Assembly: GCF_900700375.1 (NCBI RefSeq)
Contig: NC_041721.1
Span: 6,215,489-6,279,488, forward strand
From: Denticeps clupeoides
Lineage: Eukaryota > Chordata > Actinopteri > Clupeiformes > Denticipitidae
Reading direction: 5' to 3'
DNA: 64,000 nt
The notes under the pieces are model-generated. The model had not been told where the DNA came from, made no database searches, and saw only the letters and a list, made by a program, of their open reading frames with translations. Below, in pieces: positions 24,001 to 32,563 of the stretch (the stretch's first letter is position 1; each line of letters begins with the position of its first letter). A program made the position numbers and the translations under genes.

Positions 24001-25321
24001 TCTGCCTCAAACCAGTCACAAAGCATTCTATTTTCAAACCTTCAGTCATGCCATTTTTCTGTGATTATTAATATATATTTCTGTTTCCTTTTCACTCTTC
24101 CAGGACACAGAGGAAGGTAAGACAATTTCCCCTCTGGTTTTTAGTGGATGCTTTTCCATCACACTAAATGATCAAACACTAAAGACAGTTGTGTGAACTT
24201 GGCCTAGGCCTGTGATTATTTTTTTAACCTCATAAATTGTTATGCATGCATATTTGTGTATGTATGTGTGCATGAATTTGGGGGTCGACGCTACACTGGA
24301 AGCAGGCAGCTTATGGATAGGACCAATCAAATGATCTCCCTCTCAGAATGCACTCTTCCCGACTCACCATGTAAAAATCACCATCCCATTGGCTTCAGAG
24401 TGGGACTGGCTTGCCTGTTGTGGTGCAGTTGCTGTGATCCTCTGCATGGTAGCACTCAGTGCGATGACTATATGACCATGACCTTTGACCCATGATCCAG
24501 TGCACCCCCTACATTTTTCAGGTCATTCTGGATCCCCCAGTGCCACGGCGCAGCGCACATCAGCAGCCAGAATCTCCACAGAACTGAGGATATGTGAGTC
24601 AGAGTGAATAAAACTGGTCCAGGAACCACTTCGATTTGTATTGCTGGCAGAGATAAGAAGGATTTCTTCTTCCTGGACCACATTCAGCTACACTCTGTGA
24701 TGCCCACCCCCCCCCTTCTTAAAATGACGCCCCGTCTAGTCAGATTCATCAGCTTATGCTGACATGTCAAAACGCTCGTCCTTTCCCTGAGCTGCCTGGG
24801 ATGTGTGTGGTAGTGACTCCACATTACTGTCCACACGTAAATGCTGTGAACTGTTCTGGAGGGGGCCGGGATCAGTTTTAGCCCCAGTGCATTGTAACTC
24901 AGGACTAGTTTAAATTAATTCACAAACAAGATGCAAGACACTGCCTTTATTAATTTTTTCCCCCTCTTTCATTTCAGAAACACACATTACAGTCACGCTC
25001 CAGAAGATGTAAGTGTTTCACCTTTGACCGCCTTCTATCAAGTCTTTTTAATACCCGCTAATCCTAACCAGTTTACTAAGGATAAAAGAAATGCCATCAT
25101 TTGCTTAAACAAACGCTGACGGGCAAATCCCACGTGTTAATCAGAGTAGTCACGACTGCAGTGCAGCAGAAACAGTTGGAAGGCACCACGGTGCCATCAT
25201 TATTATATTGTGTGCTTGCACATTACCTGATCATATGGGGTGTGTTGTACTGAATGTTTTGTCTGTTTTTTCTTTTTTAAAGAAACAAGACTTCAAGCAC
25301 ACTCGCTCTTTCATGCTCTGA
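14342..25321 (+). CDS. jam2: Junctional adhesion molecule 2 (JAM-B), 10 coding exons
   Basis: Exons are 14342-14420, 18318-18383, 18465-18575, 18890-19039, 21298-21479, 22156-22258, 23769-23876, 24104-24116, 24978-25008 and 25283-25321, giving 882 nt (293 aa) with phases matching throughout. It is a type I cell-surface adhesion protein of tight junctions. Seen in order: a signal peptide (LLLRGAFLLLML); a V-type Ig domain (Cys in YLSCLYR, Trp in IEWKKKG, Cys in EDAGEYRCEVSAP); a C2-type Ig domain (VELHCRD, YTWYKD, TGLYHCEARNRVG); a juxtamembrane DDLNVPGII; one TM helix in exon 7; and a short tail ending DFKHTRSFML, matching human DFKHTKSFII, a PDZ-binding end. Exon 8 is only 13 nt. The position between mrpl39 and atp5pf fixes JAM2 rather than JAM1/JAM3; whether it is the a or b teleost copy is not decidable here. 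Intron 1 (3.9 kb) holds microsatellites and a LINE tail at 16085-16230. Confidence 0.95.
15050..15077. repeat. (TG)n microsatellite in jam2 intron 1
   Basis: An uninterrupted TG run of 14 units, followed by GCATGTGCATGTGCA. A shorter TG run is at 15200-15217. Confidence 0.9.
16085..16230 (+). repeat. LINE 3' tail fragment in jam2 intron 1
   Basis: It matches the 3' part of the L2-like copy at 32664-33093 (GTCTAACACACGCACAC, TAAGTCGCTTTGGATAAAA, CAAGTAAAGTAAAGTA tail). Confidence 0.6.
19637..19701 (+). repeat. Left arm of a perfect 65-bp inverted repeat (jam2 intron 4)
   Basis: The 65 bases starting ACAGGCCTAGGCC and ending GATGGAAAAGCA are the exact reverse complement of 24149-24213 in jam2 intron 8. 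The two arms are about 4.4 kb apart. Confidence 0.95.
20068..20472 (+). mobile_element. Solo LTR (TGTCA...TGACA family) carrying a LINE tail
   Basis: It begins TGTCACGATGGCTGG and ends ATCATGACA. It shares AACAATGACCCGGCGG, GGTGAACACGATCAG and CATGAAACTCCGG with the LTR at 43500-43707 (reverse complement). An L2-type 3' tail with GATTCTGATTCTGATTCTGA is inserted at about 20270-20432. No internal region is present, so it is a fossil solo LTR, probably Ty3/gypsy-like. It lies in jam2 intron 4. Confidence 0.65.
20645..20837 (+). mobile_element. Short LTR-like remnant (low confidence)
   Basis: It starts TGTCACGACGGTGCC and can be closed at TGACA near 20837. It looks like a degraded or related LTR. 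No internal region or clear target duplication was seen. Confidence 0.35.
20867..21103 (+). repeat. tRNA-derived SINE (type B) in jam2 intron 4
   Basis: This is the best type B copy. The tRNA head contains GTGGCCTACTGGTTAAGG (A box) and GGTTCGAATCC (B box); then GTCATGGCTGCCCACTGCTC; and the tail is ATCACTTCACTTTCACTTC. Confidence 0.85.
21488..21687 (-). repeat. tRNA-derived SINE (type A) 8 bp after the jam2 exon 5 donor
   Basis: A full-length minus copy starts with repeated ACATTT units at 21488. The exon 5 donor GT is at 21480-21481. The intron begins GTGAGGAATT and then passes straight into the SINE. Confidence 0.9.
22560..22672 (-). repeat. tRNA-derived SINE (type A), partial
   Basis: Contains the body motifs CGCCCTTACCCACAGCGAC and GTCTTGCTCAGGGACACA; the head is missing. 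It abuts the L2 LINE tail at 22677. Confidence 0.7.
22677..23590 (-). repeat. L2-like LINE, 5'-truncated, with 3' tail
   Basis: A minus-strand frame of about 200 codons (22977-23588) reads SPHQDLAFYLDNSQLSPSAT, VQSLVTSRLDYCISLLAGLP and LRSLHWLPVAARIRFKIL, the C-terminal region of an L2-clade ORF2. The element continues through a 3' UTR to a tail at 22677-22740 containing GTAAGTCGCTCTGGATAAGG, the same tail the type A SINE carries. It lies in jam2 intron 6. Confidence 0.85.
24149..24213 (-). repeat. Right arm of a perfect 65-bp inverted repeat (jam2 intron 8)
   Basis: Exact reverse complement of 19637-19701 (starts TGCTTTTCCATCAC, ends GGCCTAGGCCTGT). Confidence 0.95.
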
Positions 25322-26172
25322 AGAAAAGAATCCCCTTCAAAGACACACTGCGCGACAGAACACTGGATCTGAGTGGATCGGCGGGCCAAAGCGCTGCAGC
25401 TCTCCCTACTGGACAAACGTCGGAACGACGATTCCTTTCTCAAGATCACAAACATACGCCAAGCAATTTGTTGTTCTAATGTGAGATTGTTCCAAAAAAA
25501 AAAAAAACTATAAATTGAAATCGAACATAAGTTCACATCTCACTGCAGAAAAAAAGCCTTAAGTGACAGTAACAGTCCTGAAATGCAGTCCGAACACTGT
25601 TTGGGATTAGCTTGCTTCAGGCTGATAATGTGACGTTTTATTTTTGAGGTGTTTTTAGACGCTTTAAAATAACTTTGTACATAAATGTTCAGTTTTATTA
25701 TTATTTCACTGAAAGGGAAGAATAGTTAAATAGTTTTGCATATTGTAAAATCCAGTTTCAATAATTTATAAAGTTTTCATTAAAAGCTGTCACAAATAGG
25801 CACCAATCTGCAATCATAGCACAACGCTGCATATAAACTGCTCTTCTTACACACTATTCTCAGTGCCTTATTCTGAGTAGTGATCTCCTGTATATAATTG
25901 GAATTATTTTCTTATCTGTTAGCGTTTATGAGCTGTTTTTTTCCTATCAGTATGAATGCATAATTGTATGGACGAATTTCTGTATGCTTCATTACTATTA
26001 AAGGAATTTTTGTACACACGATCACTTCTTTCCTAAAGAAAATGTTCTGACAAGCAACCATGAATATTACACACAAAAATATACAATGGCGTACAACCTT
26101 TTTAGTCCATTTATTAAATAACGCAATCCAGTGATACTGCACACAGACAGAGAGGAATAGAGCTGGGCTGAA
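25322..26172 (+). other. jam2 3' UTR and convergent spacer
   Basis: The jam2 stop is at 25319-25321. The most likely polyadenylation signal is ATTAAA at 25779-25784. The atp5pf stop lies at 26173 on the other strand, so the two genes converge with under 900 bp between their stop codons. No other gene is seen here. Confidence 0.55.
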
Positions 26173-27411
26173 TTACTTGGCTGATTCGTCCAGTTTAGGC
26201 TCTGCAAGAGAAACACAGAACAAAGTCAATGCCTGCACCTGGTTGCCAGAATTTACTGTCAAACAAGGTAATACAAAGAACATAACTATAACATACTTAA
26301 GTCTGGAATCAAATTTCAGGGCACAAATTAAATTAAGTGATCTGCAAAACACAAAAAGCTGACCTGGGAATTTGAATTCAGGGAATTTGGTGAGTTCTCC
26401 ACCACCAAACAGCCTCTGTAGCTTGCCGAGTTCCTCGTTCAGGTTCTTCTGATAGCTGGGACCAGCATCTACTACGCCGCCTGAGGACCTGCACACACAC
26501 AAAAAAAGCAATAATAATTTGACAATAATTTAAATTGCCTGACCCGGTGAAACAAATGGGTTCTTTATATTGCCATGCTTGTGATATGTGCTTTCAGGAA
26601 AACCAAGTGCACACACTTGCTCTTGGTGTTGTAGTCACGGATCTTGTCAAGGAACAACTTCTGTATCGGGTCCATGTCCTTGGCTCGGTTGAACACCACA
26701 GCAGAGATGCCAATATTCCGTCGCAGAGTCCCGGCCACCGCCGAGCGGAGGAGAGAGGACAGCTGGAAGAACCTGCCAAGAGCCATTCTGCAGGGGATTG
26801 GAGAGCAGCCAATGAATGATTATTATTATTGGAACAGCTAATGAAAAAATATAACACGACTATTTATAAACTCATTACAATTCTCGAATTATACTTTTCT
26901 TTTGTAAATATTGTAAAAGTAAATGAGTTAAGTAAGGATACAAGACGAGAGTGAAATGGCGCCATCTGCTACTCAGGGCGTTTAGCCGCACCACCACAAA
27001 GTGAAAAATTGGAGAGAACAAACTTAAAGAACCTTTTTTTCCCCGTGCAATGTCGGACATGGTTTGCTTACGACTTTTGTTAAGTCGCATTTTTACAAAG
27101 CACATCACCACGAAATGCGTAGAGAAAGAATCCAACGAATTGGAGGCCGTCACGCCATTCATGTCAGATCAGAGGGACGTTTAATTACATCTCAAAGGAC
27201 AATTTTACAAAACGCGAGTGGGAAAACGATCTCCTTAATGAACGCCAGTCGGAGAAGTATTTCAACATTAGCCAACGTGCCAACAACCGAAGCCCGCCAG
27301 ACTAACACGTCCTAAACTACCCGCCACTGCACACCGAACCAAAATACGCAAAATAACACCGCGAGAGACGAACAAAGGCGGAAAAGAAGAAGAAAAAAAA
27401 AAGAAGTCACC
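26173..27411 (-). CDS. atp5pf: ATP synthase peripheral stalk subunit F6 (ATP5PF/ATP5J)
   Basis: Coding exons read on the minus strand are 26786-26617 (start codon at 26786), 26488-26364 and 26201-26173, giving 324 nt (107 aa; human is 108). All junctions are GT-AG with matching phases. F6 is part of the peripheral stalk of mitochondrial F1Fo ATP synthase. Signatures: LRRNIGISAVVFNRAKDMDP, then DPIQKLFLDKIRDY, SSGGVVDAGPSYQKNL, FPEFKFPEPKLDE. The acceptor CAG lies one base before the start codon, so the 5' UTR is in a separate upstream exon. A good donor (ACACAAG/GTGACT on the minus strand) puts that UTR exon's end at 27411. Intron 1 (26788-27410) holds no gene. It is downstream of and convergent with jam2, as in human. 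Confidence 0.95.
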
Positions 27412-27500
27412 TTGTGTTTGACACCAGCTCACAAGCTGCCAGACGCCAGGGACACTCGCAGGGGATTGTGGGTATCGGGCTTCTTCCTGTGATCGGCGTG
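27412..27500 (-). promoter_or_regulatory. atp5pf promoter with Staf/ZNF143-like site
   Basis: On the minus strand, 27474-27457 reads TACCCACAATCCCCTGCG, close to the Staf/ZNF143 consensus, and an ETS-like core (CAGGAAG) lies around 27483-27490. Both are typical of nuclear genes for mitochondrial proteins. The likely 5' UTR exon is about 27411-27480. The start site is inferred. Confidence 0.45.
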
Positions 27501-27623
27501 ACGCTACGGGAGGAATTGGCGCATGGCGCCACCTACTGTGCGGGAGGCCAAGATAATGTATGACGGTTTACAGTTAACTGTAAAAAACCTATTCATACAA
27601 AAGGGGTAAAAAAAAACCTTTGG

Positions 27624-27815
27624 AAGCGGCCCCGTAATCAGAAGATTGCTGGTTCGAATCCCGAGCCACCAAGGTGCTACTGAGCAAAGCACAGTCCCCA
27701 CACAGACATGTTTCAGCATGTCTGCTCACCTGTCATGGCTGCCCACGGCTCACCAAGGGTGATGGTTAAAAGCAGAGTACACATTTCCCTGTGTCACCGT
27801 GTGCTGTGCTGCAGT
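27624..27815 (+). repeat. tRNA-derived SINE (type B)
   Basis: Contains GGAAGCGGCCCCGTAATCAG, GGTTCGAATCCC (B box) and GTCATGGCTGCCCACGGCTC. The 3' end runs into a LINE fragment. Confidence 0.8.
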
Positions 27816-27817
27816 GT

Positions 27818-28470
27818 TTTGTGGACTGGTGCCAGCAGAACTACCTCCAGATAAACACTGGAAAAACCAAGGAGCTGGTGGTAGACTTCCGCTGGCACAA
27901 ACATGCTCCACTGCAACCACTGAATGTCCAGGGAATGGACATTGAGGCTGTGGAGAGCTACAAGTAACTTGGGGTTCATCTGAACAATAAACTGGACTGG
28001 ACTCATAACACAAATGCTCCCTACAAAAAAGGGCAGAGCAGGCTGTACCTGCTGCGGAGGCTCAGGTCTTTTGGTGTACAGGGGCCACTCCTAAAGACTT
28101 TTTATGACTCTGTAGTGGCATCAGCCATCTTTTACGGTGTGGTCTGCTGGGGCAGCAGCATCTCTGCTGGGGACAGAAAGAGACTGAACAGGCTGATCCG
28201 GAGGGCCAGCTCTGTTCTAGGATGCCCTCTGGACCCAGTGGAGGTGGTGAGTGACAGGAGAATGGTGGCTGTCATCCCTGTTGGACAACATCTCCCACCC
28301 CATGCAGGAAACTCTGACAGCACTGAGCAGCTCCTTCAGTGGCAGTAAATTTGTCGATATATACGTATACATATTTATTTTTTGCTGCTATTTACTTCTG
28401 TTTCTATCCACTTTCTGCCCTATTAAATGCAATTTCCCACTTGTGGCACTAATCTTATCTTATCTCAATC
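27818..28470 (+). repeat. Rex1/L2-like LINE fragment (ORF2 C-terminal part plus 3' tail)
   Basis: Reads WCQQNYLQINTGKTKELVVDF, then NLGVHLNNKL-type and YLLRRLRSF motifs, then FYDSVVASAIFYGVVCWGS: a non-LTR reverse-transcriptase C-terminal region. It is interrupted by an in-frame TAA near 27964 and by a frameshift. The tail ends CTTATCTTATCTCAATC. It is 5'-truncated and dead. Confidence 0.75.
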
Positions 28471-28596
28471 ACTTCACTTCAATGCTTCATGAACCTCTAG
28501 GTGAGCCCCAGGACAACATCAACATTTATTTCTTATATAGCCCAGAATCACATACATTATGTCTCAATGGGCTTTACCGGGTCCTACAGTTGACAC

Positions 28597-28756
28597 ATTT
28601 ACATTTACAGCATTTATCAGACGCCCTTATCCAGAGCGACTTACAATCAGTATTGCAGGGACAGTCTCCCTGGAGCAATTTAGGTAGTAAGTGGGATTCG
28701 AACCCGGGTCTTCTGGTTCATAGGCGAGTGTGTTACCCACTAGGCTACTACCCTCC
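28597..28756 (-). repeat. tRNA-derived SINE (type A)
   Basis: Minus copy with tail ACATTTACAGCATTTATCAG, head motif GATTCGAACCCGGG (B box complement) and TTACCCACTAGGCTACTACC. Confidence 0.85.
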
Positions 28757-29097
28757 ACACTTGACCCTTCTGCACACAAGGAAAAACTGATGATTGATGT
28801 CAGTGCAGAGTTGTTTAGTAGTCATGGCCTACACTGCATGTCCATTATAATGCTACTGGTCCATTTGAAGATCCCTGAAGCTTTAGCTGTTACGATGGTG
28901 GTGGCTGTGGTGACCCTCTGGTACATTTCACGATGAGTTGGCACATCAGCAGTTCAGTGCTAGGAACTAGGTTTCATCTGGTGGTCTCTTCATTGGACTC
29001 TGGAGGTGGTCTGCGTGTTTAATTCAGTGCCTTGAAGAGAACAAACAGAAACAGTGGCCACATCTCTGGAGCAAGTATACATCTCACATTCTCCAAC

Positions 29098-29280
29098 CCC
29101 TCAGTACTGCTCATCTGGTCCCTCCACCTCTGAAGGTATGAGGAAGACTCTAATCTAGAGTCTTCTCTGTCTTGGCCCCTAGGTGGTGGAATGAACTTCC
29201 CCTTGAGGTCTTTTTCAAACAGCAGATTAAGACCTCCTCTTCAGAGAATACTTAGACTAACGTTCTTAAAATCTTACTTA
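29098..29280 (+). repeat. L2-like LINE 3' fragment
   Basis: Contains CTGGTCCCTCCACCTCTGAAGG and TGGTGGAATGAACTTCCCCTTGAG in short stretches that match the end of the L2 ORF at 22977-23588 (reverse strand) and at 13640-13735. Confidence 0.65.
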
Positions 29281-29422
29281 TCTAAGAAAACTACAACAGA
29301 GTGGATAAAATGATTCATAGTATTCATAGTGAACCAGAGCTGATTACTTCATTGATGCCACAAATGTAAATTGGTCAAATTTTAAACAAAAAATGCAAAT
29401 GTCACTGTTCAAGCTCAGATTT

Positions 29423-29602
29423 TTACATTCTTACATAAATGGCATTTTAGGAAATACCCTTATCCAGAGCAACTTACAATCAGACAGTCCCCCTGGAGAC
29501 AATCAGGGACTCAATAGTATTAAGTGGGGTCTGAACCTGTGACTTTGTGGTCTTTTGGCTTATAGGTGAGTGTCTTACTGCTACAGGCTGCTACCACTTC
29601 CT
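29423..29602 (-). repeat. Diverged tRNA-derived SINE (type A)
   Basis: The order is recognisable (ACCCTTATCCAGAGCAACTT, AGTCCCCCTGGAGAC, AGTGTCTTACTG) with many substitutions, so this is an older copy. Confidence 0.65.
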
Positions 29603-30160
29603 AAAATGTATGCAAATTAATTACAGTTTCTCAGTTCCTGTTCTCAGTTTTCAATCTATGTCTTTTTTCCTGTAATGCAGTATATATAAAGTTTGACTGA
29701 TTGACTATTGATTAATTAAGGCAGTATGCAGAAGAATGCCCGAAGGGCCACTTTCTAGGCATTTCCTTTGCACTCCCAAGAGCTAGTCAAACACAAACAG
29801 GTCATGGTGAACAGGAACACTATCTTTGTTATCTTTGTTGTAGTGTTTCCCTATAAACAAATTGTAGCCATTTTGCCCATTCATCATCACAAAAGATTGC
29901 AATTCTGAAAGTTTCTTTGACCATTCTACCAAAAATGTGTGCAGATCATAATTGTATACATTAGAATGTGATGACCAACGTCACTGAGGGGTTGTGTACA
30001 GTGTCAGGGACAGGGACTCTTTAATTAATATCTATATGTCCCTGACATATAGATATTACCACAGTGGTGCCACACTATCTAAATGACAACATTTTGTACC
30101 TAGAGGGTACAAAAACAGCTCTTGCAGTAAGCTCAATGTTGCCAATCACTTATAATTCAT
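29603..30160. other. No gene; contains a perfect hairpin at 30027-30057
   Basis: AT-rich sequence without exon support. At 30027-30057 two perfectly complementary 14-bp arms (AATATCTATATGTC and GACATATAGATATT) are separated by 3 bases. It may be a small palindromic transposon end. Confidence 0.5.
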
Positions 30161-30167
30161 ACATTGG

Positions 30168-30270
30168 AGTATGTGGTGGCCTAGCGGACTCATGATTGGA
30201 AGGTTGCGGGTTCAAATCCCAAACCGCATTCCCTTGAGCAAGGTACCACTGCCACCAATCCGATTACACC
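30168..30270 (+). repeat. tRNA-derived SINE head (type B-like), truncated
   Basis: Has GTGGTGGCCTAGCGGACTC (A box) and GGGTTCAAATCCC (B box); the body is missing or diverged. Confidence 0.6.
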
Positions 30271-30614
30271 AAGTCTCCGTTAACTTCCCCACTTCCTTCC
30301 ATCATCGAGGACATGGACTTTACAAAGGTTTTGCCTCTCAAAATGCATTCAAGACTCTGAAGGATTTAGGATTTGAGAACTCACAAGGATTTAGCTGTAA
30401 CCAAACATGTTGCCCTGACAAGTGAGTAACAGCAACTATCTTGGTGTTACTGAAAGGGAATTAAAGTTGTTTGAATTGAGATTAATGAAGAAAGATTATG
30501 TTCAATAAACAGAGCATACACTTTCCCTTTTTTTTTGAGTCTGACAAAATGAAATGCAATTAATATAAATTAAAAATGAATAGAGCAGGGGTCACTAACA
30601 CCATTTATTCATCA

Positions 30615-30668
30615 CACCTGATTCAACTCTGTACTCCTTATCACCCACTTCTTGAGTTGAATCAGGTG
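30615..30668. repeat. Palindromic repeat (perfect 15-bp arms)
   Basis: CACCTGATTCAACTC at 30615-30629 is perfectly complementary to GAGTTGAATCAGGTG at 30654-30668. This resembles the ends of small non-autonomous hAT-type repeats common in fish; the family is not assigned. Confidence 0.6.
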
Positions 30669-31082
30669 AGGTGGAACATGGAAAGATCTAAGCTGTGCTG
30701 AACTGGTGCACCAGCCATGGTAATAAACAAACTTTCTATCACACCGTGTGCTTCTGCCGCTGCTGTTTGGTTCTCCAGGCCAGCGCCTGCTGCTGCACTC
30801 TCTCACCCCAGCCAGCCACCCACAGCCTCCAGTCCTCTCTCGCCTACCCGAACATCAGCCCTCCTGTATCTCCTGCTTCTCCAGACTGTTTCAGCATGTC
30901 TTCGTATGCACCCCCTGACCGGTCCTGTGATAATGTTAAAAATTAATTAACATCATTAGAATTAATTAATTTAAGAAAAGTAATGTAACAACCACAACAA
31001 GGTCAGACTTCAGACCTCATTTTACTGTAAGATCATACAGTTTTAAACCACCTGTTAAATCAAATATTTAACATTCAAGAAT

Positions 31083-31190
31083 GGGTGGTAGTAGCTTAGC
31101 GGTTAACATGCTCGCCTATGAATCAGCAAACCTAGGTTCAAATCCAGCTTACTAACATTGTGTCCAATAGCAGGACACTTAACCCAACCC
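31083..31190 (+). repeat. tRNA-derived SINE (type A), 3'-truncated
   Basis: Head TGGTAGTAGCTTAGCGG and B box AGGTTCAAATCC, then CAGGACACTTAACCC; the tail is missing. Confidence 0.7.
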
Positions 31191-31352
31191 TCTTGGCATG
31201 CACTTGCCAAATCACCACTTAAAATACCTGAAATGCATGCAAGACTGTCTTTTATTTTAATTATGTGTGTGTTTTTAAAGAATTCATTTCTTCTTCTCTT
31301 TTGACCTGTTTGTTTTGCCATAATTGTTAGTAATTTTAATGTTTCAGACAAA
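31190..31352 (+). repeat. Left arm of a diverged long inverted repeat
   Basis: About 165 bp (for example ATTTTAATTATGTG and AGTAATTTTAATGTTTCAGAC) is the reverse complement, at roughly three quarters identity, of 32306-32480. A partial third copy (GCCAAATCACCA, AATGCATGCA) lies at 35070-35130. Confidence 0.7.
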
Positions 31353-31706
31353 TGTATGCAATTACTGCAGCATCTTAAGCATATGGGACGCCTTTCTGGT
31401 TGCAACAATCCTCCATGGCATCCTGGGGACTAGCAATCAGCAATTGCTGGCCATGCCCCTTCCCGATCCCATACACCTGCATTCCCTTCTTTCAAGGAGT
31501 GCCTGCACCAGTGTTATGGGTCTGGTCTTGTTAAACTGTCCGTGTCACAGTGTGTGAATGGTGCACGGTGTTCTGTGTGTGTGTGTAGTATGTAAACTAA
31601 TCTTAATGCAACCATTTTTTAAATCTAAATATCAATTTAAAAATAATACTTGTAGATGTAAAATCAGTAATATCTTTATGTTCTTGTTTCCTCTTTTCCA
31701 TTGCAG

Positions 31707-31743
31707 AGAGGGTGCATCACAATGGTGTTTTCAGATATATACG
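31707..31743 (+). CDS. Possible extra stem exon of the family 6 glycosyltransferase (tentative)
   Basis: A good acceptor (TTTTCCATTGCAG) and a donor (ACG/GTAAAA) bound 37 nt that read EGASQWCFQIYT and end in phase 0, as the next supported exon (34403) requires. Family 6 stem exons end with a Cys-rich segment such as CPEIF, so the placement fits. The match is short and nothing further upstream has been joined, so this stays a suggestion. Confidence 0.3.
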
Positions 31744-31975
31744 GTAAAATCAATAATTACTCATTCACTGTAATCTACATTATAAAAATCCCTATTAATT
31801 GCCGTTAACTACACACAGCACGATTTATAGGACATTGTAATGTTATTTTAAAGTGTACCCCTTACTACACATTTTACTGTTAATATTACAAAACAATAGA
31901 CTGTCATTTGCATATTAAAGGAAACCCCAGAAAATTTCAAAGAGGTTCTCAGTTCATAGGACCCTGCAGTAATTG

Positions 31976-32294
31976 TGTCAGGATTGTCTGCAGCTGTGCT
32001 CCACACCTGACTCCAATCCTGACGCCCCATAAATGCCGGAAGTTTCCCTTTCTGGGTCTCTGGCATTTTCGTGGACTCTGCACGAACTTGACCTGGTTTT
32101 GTTTCATGCGTTTTGAGTTCTGGCAATCGCCACACGCCTACGGGTTAGTTTCAGTTCTTTATTTAAGTTAAATCGTTTTCGGCCACCGCGCCATTGTTTA
32201 TTTGTATTTCGTTATTGTTTGTTTATAAATAAAACCCCTTCCCAGTATGTCAAACCTCTGCGCTTCCTTCCCTCGTAAGTCCGTAGACATGACA
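31976..32294 (+). mobile_element. Solo LTR, complete, with perfect 5-bp target duplication
   Basis: A 319-bp LTR runs from TGTCAGGATTG to GACATGACA and is flanked on both sides by AATTG. It is closely related to the 322-bp LTRs of the element at 37514-40728 but lies in the opposite orientation. It contains TATAAATAAAAC, a likely polyadenylation region. A solo LTR left by recombination; visibly older than the full element because it differs from it at many positions. Confidence 0.9.
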
Positions 32295-32305
32295 AATTGC
32301 ACACT

Positions 32306-32480
32306 TTTGTCTGAAACATTAAAATTACTGACATTTATTAAAAAAAAAGAGGTCAAACAGGAACTAGGAGAAGAAACAGATTCTTAAAAAACAGACCCAC
32401 ATAATTAAAATAAATGACAGTCTTGTGTACATTTTCATGCATTCCAGGGATTTTGAGTTAAGAGGTGATTTGCCACTCAC
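32306..32480 (-). repeat. Right arm of a diverged long inverted repeat
   Basis: Reverse complement of 31190-31352 (GTCTGAAACATTAAAATTACT and CACATAATTAAAAT in short matching runs). The solo LTR at 31976-32294 and the tentative exon at 31707-31743 lie between the arms. Confidence 0.7.
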
Positions 32481-32563
32481 CCGGGTGGTATCAGTTGACA
32501 ATTCACGGCTTTGAAACTTTAGGGAAAAAATTATCTTAATGTAACAGACTTTATAAGACTATA

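Noticed and set aside
27064-27315. 83-codon plus frame next to atp5pf
   Set aside because: It lies in atp5pf intron 1 on the other strand, with no domain and no match to GABPA.
28730-28936. Hydrophobic frame (ALAVTMVVAVVTLWYI) as the membrane-anchor exon of the glycosyltransferase
   Set aside because: The TM-like run is suggestive, but the frame is followed by a stop, donor strength is poor and about 2.8 kb of repeats separate it from the next candidate exon.
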